DNA of 17,036 nt, taken from positions 888 through 17,923 of the forward strand of contig DNXT01000333.1 in the NCBI GenBank assembly GCA_003505795.1. Direction: 5' to 3'. This DNA comes from Lysobacteraceae bacterium (GTDB lineage: Bacteria; Pseudomonadota; Gammaproteobacteria; Xanthomonadales; Xanthomonadaceae). The notes under the pieces were generated by a model, which was given only the letters and a program-made list of their open reading frames with translations, did not search any database and was not told the origin of the DNA. Positions 14,421-17,036 of the stretch are shown here, one piece after another (within the stretch, counting starts at the first letter, position 1; each line of letters begins with the position of its first letter). Position numbers and translations under genes: made by a program.

Positions 14421-15326
14421 ATGACCTCCGAACTCGCGCAAGCCGCGACTCCGCCAATCCAGACGCCTTCGCCGCAGCAGCAGGAAATGCCGCTGGCGAT
14501 GGTGCATGGGCAGCCGGTACTGCAGATCCCGCAGGATCTGTACATCCCGCCGGACGCGCTGGAAGTCATCCTCGACGCCTTCGAAGGGCCGCTGGACCTG
14601 CTGCTGTACCTGATCCGCCGCCAGAACCTGGACATCCTGGACATCCCCGTCGCCGAGATCACCCGGCAGTACGTGGACTACATCAACGTGATGCAGGAGC
14701 TGCGCTTCGAACTGGCGGCCGAGTACCTGGTGATGGCCGCGATCCTCGCCGAAGTGAAGTCGCGCATGCTGCTGCCGCGACCGCCGAGCGAGGAAGGCGA
14801 GGAAGCCGATCCGCGTGCGGAACTGGTGCGGCGCCTGCAGGAGTACGAGCGCTTCAAGCAGGCGGCCGAGGACCTGGACGCCCTTCCCCGGCAGGACCGC
14901 GACACCGCGCCGGTGCAGGCGCACGTGCCCGAGCGCGCGGCGGTCAAGCTGCCGCCGCCGGTGGACCTGAAGGAAATGCTGCTGGCCCTGCACGACGTGC
15001 TCAAGCGCGCCGAGCTGTTCAGCGGCCACGCGATCAAGCGCGAGGCGCTGAGCGTGCGGCAGCGGATGGGCGACGTGCTGAGCCGCCTGGACGACGGCAG
15101 GTTCTACCGTTTCGAATCGCTGTTCAGCGCCGAGGAAGGCAAGCTCGGCGTGCTGGTCACCTTCCTGGCGCTGCTGGAACTGGCCAAGGAACAGCTGCTG
15201 GACATCGTGCAGGAAGCACCGCTGGCACCGATCTACGTGAAGTCGCTGGCGCTGGGCAACACCAACGAGCCGCTGCAATTCTCCAGCGAGTTCGACGACG
15301 CCGATGCCGCCAACGACCCCACCTGA
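14421..15326 (+). CDS. scpA: Segregation and condensation protein A
   Basis: This 301-aa kleisin of the SMC-ScpAB complex bridges SMC heads in chromosome compaction and segregation. The conserved N-terminal SMC-binding motif FEGPLDLLLYLIRR is at 54-67, followed by LDILDIPVAEITRQYVDYI in part (70-88) and AAEYLVMAAILAEVKSRMLL (99-118). A charged linker and a C-terminal winged-helix domain (FLALLELAKEQLLDI) complete it. The chosen ATG gives a short Gln/Pro-rich leader (1-45) before the core, similar to relatives of this lineage. The Shine-Dalgarno is weak (GAG about 6 nt upstream), and the frame is open further upstream, so the start is moderately certain. scpB follows after 19 nt. Confidence 0.93.
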   Translation: MTSELAQAATPPIQTPSPQQQEMPLAMVHGQPVLQIPQDLYIPPDALEVILDAFEGPLDLLLYLIRRQNLDILDIPVAEITRQYVDYINVMQELRFELAAEYLVMAAILAEVKSRMLLPRPPSEEGEEADPRAELVRRLQEYERFKQAAEDLDALPRQDRDTAPVQAHVPERAAVKLPPPVDLKEMLLALHDVLKRAELFSGHAIKREALSVRQRMGDVLSRLDDGRFYRFESLFSAEEGKLGVLVTFLALLELAKEQLLDIVQEAPLAPIYVKSLALGNTNEPLQFSSEFDDADAANDPT

Positions 15327-15345
15327 GCCGACTACAGATCACCGA

Positions 15346-16236
15346 ATGGACCAACCGCTGATCAATCGCATCGTCGAGGCCGCGTTGCTGGCCAGCAACC
15401 TGCCGTTGACGCTGGCGCAGCTGCAGGGCCTGTTTCCCGAGGACGAGCCCGCGCCGCCCGGCAGCATCGAGCGCGCGCTGGAACAGCTGCGCGAGGCCTG
15501 CGCCGAACGCGGCGTGGAACTGGTCGAGGTCGCCTCCGGCTTCCGCTTCCAGGTGAAGGCCGAGGTGCATGGCTGGGTCGCGCGGTTGTGGACCGAGCGC
15601 CGGACCAAGTACACCCGCGCCACGCTGGAGACCCTGGCGCTGATCGCCTACCGCCAGCCGATCACCCGCGGCGAGATCGAGCAGGTCCGCGGCGTGGCGG
15701 TCAGCAGCAACATCATCCAGGCGCTGGAGGAGCGCGAGTGGATCCGCGTGGTCGGTCATCGCGACGTGCCGGGCAAGCCGGCGCTGTTCGGGACCACCAA
15801 GGGCTTCCTCGACTACTTCGGCCTCAAGCGCCTGGACGAGCTGCCGCCGCTGTCGGAACTGAAGGACATCGGCGAGCTGGAGCCGCAGCTGCCGCTGGAT
15901 CGCGACGGCCAGCCCGCCGGCAGCATCACCGCCGGCGCCGCGCTCGGCGACGACCAGGGCACCGCCGATGACGCGCAGGCGCAGACCGCGCCCGCCGGCG
16001 AGGGCGACGCGGATGCCGATGCACCGCAACAGCAACAGGACTCCCCGCACGCGCGGGACGAAGTACAGGACGACGCCCTCGCGGGCGGACCCGAAGCCGC
16101 GCCGGGAGAGCGCGCGGCAGACGTGAACGAAGACGAAGACAACGCCGTCGCGACGACGACCGTGGCTGTTGACGAAGCCGATCCAGAACCAGAGGCCGAC
16201 GCAGCAAGCGCCGGCCGGAGCCAGACACATGAGTGA
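15346..16236 (+). CDS. scpB: Segregation and condensation protein B
   Basis: This 296-aa partner of ScpA forms a dimer of tandem winged helices and binds the kleisin linker. The family core spans 1-165: INRIVEAALLASNLPLTLAQ (6-25), GFRFQVKAEVHGWVARLW (65-82), the signature ATLETLALIAYRQPITRGEI (92-111), VRGVAVSSNIIQALEE (114-129) and GKPALFGTTKGFLDYFGL (143-160). The start MDQPLINRI was chosen because it begins just before the conserved helix. An ATG at 15304 would overlap scpA by 23 nt and add 14 residues. The last 110 or so residues are acidic, rich in Asp/Glu/Ala and probably disordered. The gene overlaps rluB by 8 bases. Confidence 0.93.
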   Translation: MDQPLINRIVEAALLASNLPLTLAQLQGLFPEDEPAPPGSIERALEQLREACAERGVELVEVASGFRFQVKAEVHGWVARLWTERRTKYTRATLETLALIAYRQPITRGEIEQVRGVAVSSNIIQALEEREWIRVVGHRDVPGKPALFGTTKGFLDYFGLKRLDELPPLSELKDIGELEPQLPLDRDGQPAGSITAGAALGDDQGTADDAQAQTAPAGEGDADADAPQQQQDSPHARDEVQDDALAGGPEAAPGERAADVNEDEDNAVATTTVAVDEADPEPEADAASAGRSQTHE

Positions 16237-17036
16237 CACCCCCCGCAAGCTGTCGTTGAACAAGCTCTCGCTCAAGCGCGACGCTGCCCCCGAACAGCCC
16301 AAGCTCGAAGAGCGCCTGCACAAGGTCCTGGCCCAGGCCGGCCTCGGTTCGCGGCGCGCGCTCGAGCAGCGCATCGCCGATGGCCTGGTCAAGGTCAACG
16401 GCGAGACCGCCCAGACCGGCATGTCGGTCAAGAGCGGCGACAGGATCGAGCTGGACGGCCGCAGCTTCGTCGCCAGCGCGCTGACCGAGCCCTCCCGCGT
16501 GCTGATCTACAACAAGCCCGAGGGCGAAGTGACCACGCGCGAGGACCCGGAGGGCCGCCCGACCATCTTCGAGGCGCTGCCGGTGCTCAAGGGCGCGCGC
16601 TGGATCGCGATCGGCCGCCTGGACATCAACACCACCGGCCTGCTGCTGCTCACCACCGACGGCGAGCTGGCCAACGCGATGATGCATCCCTCCTTCGAGG
16701 TCGAGCGCGAATACGTGGTGCGCGTGCGCGCGCCGGAAGGCCAGGAGCACGTGCCGGACAACCTCGTCGACCGCCTCGCCCGCGGCGTGGCGCTGGACGA
16801 CGGCCCGGCCAAGTTCGACGAGATCGAGCGCATCGGCGGCACCGACTCGCACGACTGGTTCCGCGTGGTGGTCAAGGAAGGCCGCAACCGCGAGGTGCGG
16901 CGCCTGTGGGAATCGCAGGGCTGCCAGGTCAGCCGGCTCAAGCGCACCCGCTACGGCAAGGTCGCGCTGCCGCGCGAACTGCTGCGCGGGCAGTCGGTGG
17001 AGCTGGCCCAGGACAAGGTCGAGGCGCTGCGCGCCG
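16229..17036 (+). CDS. rluB: 23S rRNA pseudouridine synthase B (partial, runs off the window)
   Basis: At least 269 codons are visible with no stop before the window edge. An S4 RNA-binding domain (about 27-75; LEERLHKVLAQAGLGSRRAL) is followed by the RsuA/RluB/E/F catalytic domain with GRLDINTTGLLLLTTDGE in part, where Asp132 is the expected catalytic aspartate, then MMHPSFEVEREYVVRV and KEGRNREVRRLWESQG, which bind RNA. RluB converts U2605 of E. coli 23S rRNA to pseudouridine. The ATG overlaps the scpB stop (ATGAGTGA, 8 bases), so the three genes form one coupled unit, the usual scpA-scpB-rluB order. RluB rather than RsuA or RluF is judged from this gene order. Long disordered C-terminal extensions are common in this lineage but lie beyond the window. 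Confidence 0.92.
   Translation, partial: MSDTPRKLSLNKLSLKRDAAPEQPKLEERLHKVLAQAGLGSRRALEQRIADGLVKVNGETAQTGMSVKSGDRIELDGRSFVASALTEPSRVLIYNKPEGEVTTREDPEGRPTIFEALPVLKGARWIAIGRLDINTTGLLLLTTDGELANAMMHPSFEVEREYVVRVRAPEGQEHVPDNLVDRLARGVALDDGPAKFDEIERIGGTDSHDWFRVVVKEGRNREVRRLWESQGCQVSRLKRTRYGKVALPRELLRGQSVELAQDKVEALRA

Noticed and set aside
1..17036. CRISPR array, insertion sequence, phage or toxin-antitoxin island
   Set aside because: No regularly spaced repeats, transposase, integrase or small toxin-like gene pairs were seen. Codon style is uniform across the genes.

Overview
The window is very GC-rich DNA, by eye about two thirds G+C, with only a few AT-rich promoter islands. The gene order scpA-scpB-rluB beside a yciI-bolA pair, a large Oar-type TonB-dependent receptor next to a LacI regulator, and palindromic dispersed repeats all point to a gammaproteobacterium of the Xanthomonadaceae/Lysobacteraceae (Xanthomonas, Stenotrophomonas, Pseudoxanthomonas or a relative). 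The genus is an inference from style and gene content. It was not measured.

Left and centre (about 25-13350, all genes on the minus strand, so read from right to left): a carbohydrate-utilisation locus. It begins with a LacI-family regulator (TTG start, 12219-13223). A TonB-dependent outer-membrane receptor follows (9125-12097), then a lipoprotein glycoside hydrolase of the GH144/'glucoamylase-like' type (7405-9036), a lipoprotein sugar-binding protein (6100-7401), two ABC permeases (5219-6103 and 4285-5121), a very large secreted six-hairpin glycosidase-like protein with a discoidin domain (954-4124), and a secreted endonuclease/exonuclease/phosphatase-fold enzyme (91-954). Several junctions are overlaps or 3-nt gaps, which suggests one operon. 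Other junctions carry structured DNA: competing hairpins after the receptor, a duplicated 43-bp repeat between the permeases, and palindromes before the large glycosidase. No ATPase for the ABC importer is present. A palindromic repeat closes the operon.

Working model (inference): a glycan crosses the outer membrane through the receptor. It is cut by the GH144-type lipoprotein and the large glycosidase, and the oligosaccharides are imported by the ABC system with an ATPase encoded elsewhere. GH144 enzymes characterised so far act on beta-1,2-glucans, so cyclic or periplasmic (OPG-type) beta-1,2-glucan is the leading substrate candidate. The EEP enzyme might then remove phosphodiester substituents. 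Nearly identical 14-bp palindromes at the LacI promoter and just before the GH144 gene look like the regulator's operators.

Right (13474-17036): housekeeping genes. yciI and bolA overlap on the minus strand. Facing away from them across a 387-bp gap, scpA, scpB and rluB run on the plus strand. They encode the two condensin accessory proteins and a 23S rRNA pseudouridine synthase, and rluB is cut by the window edge.
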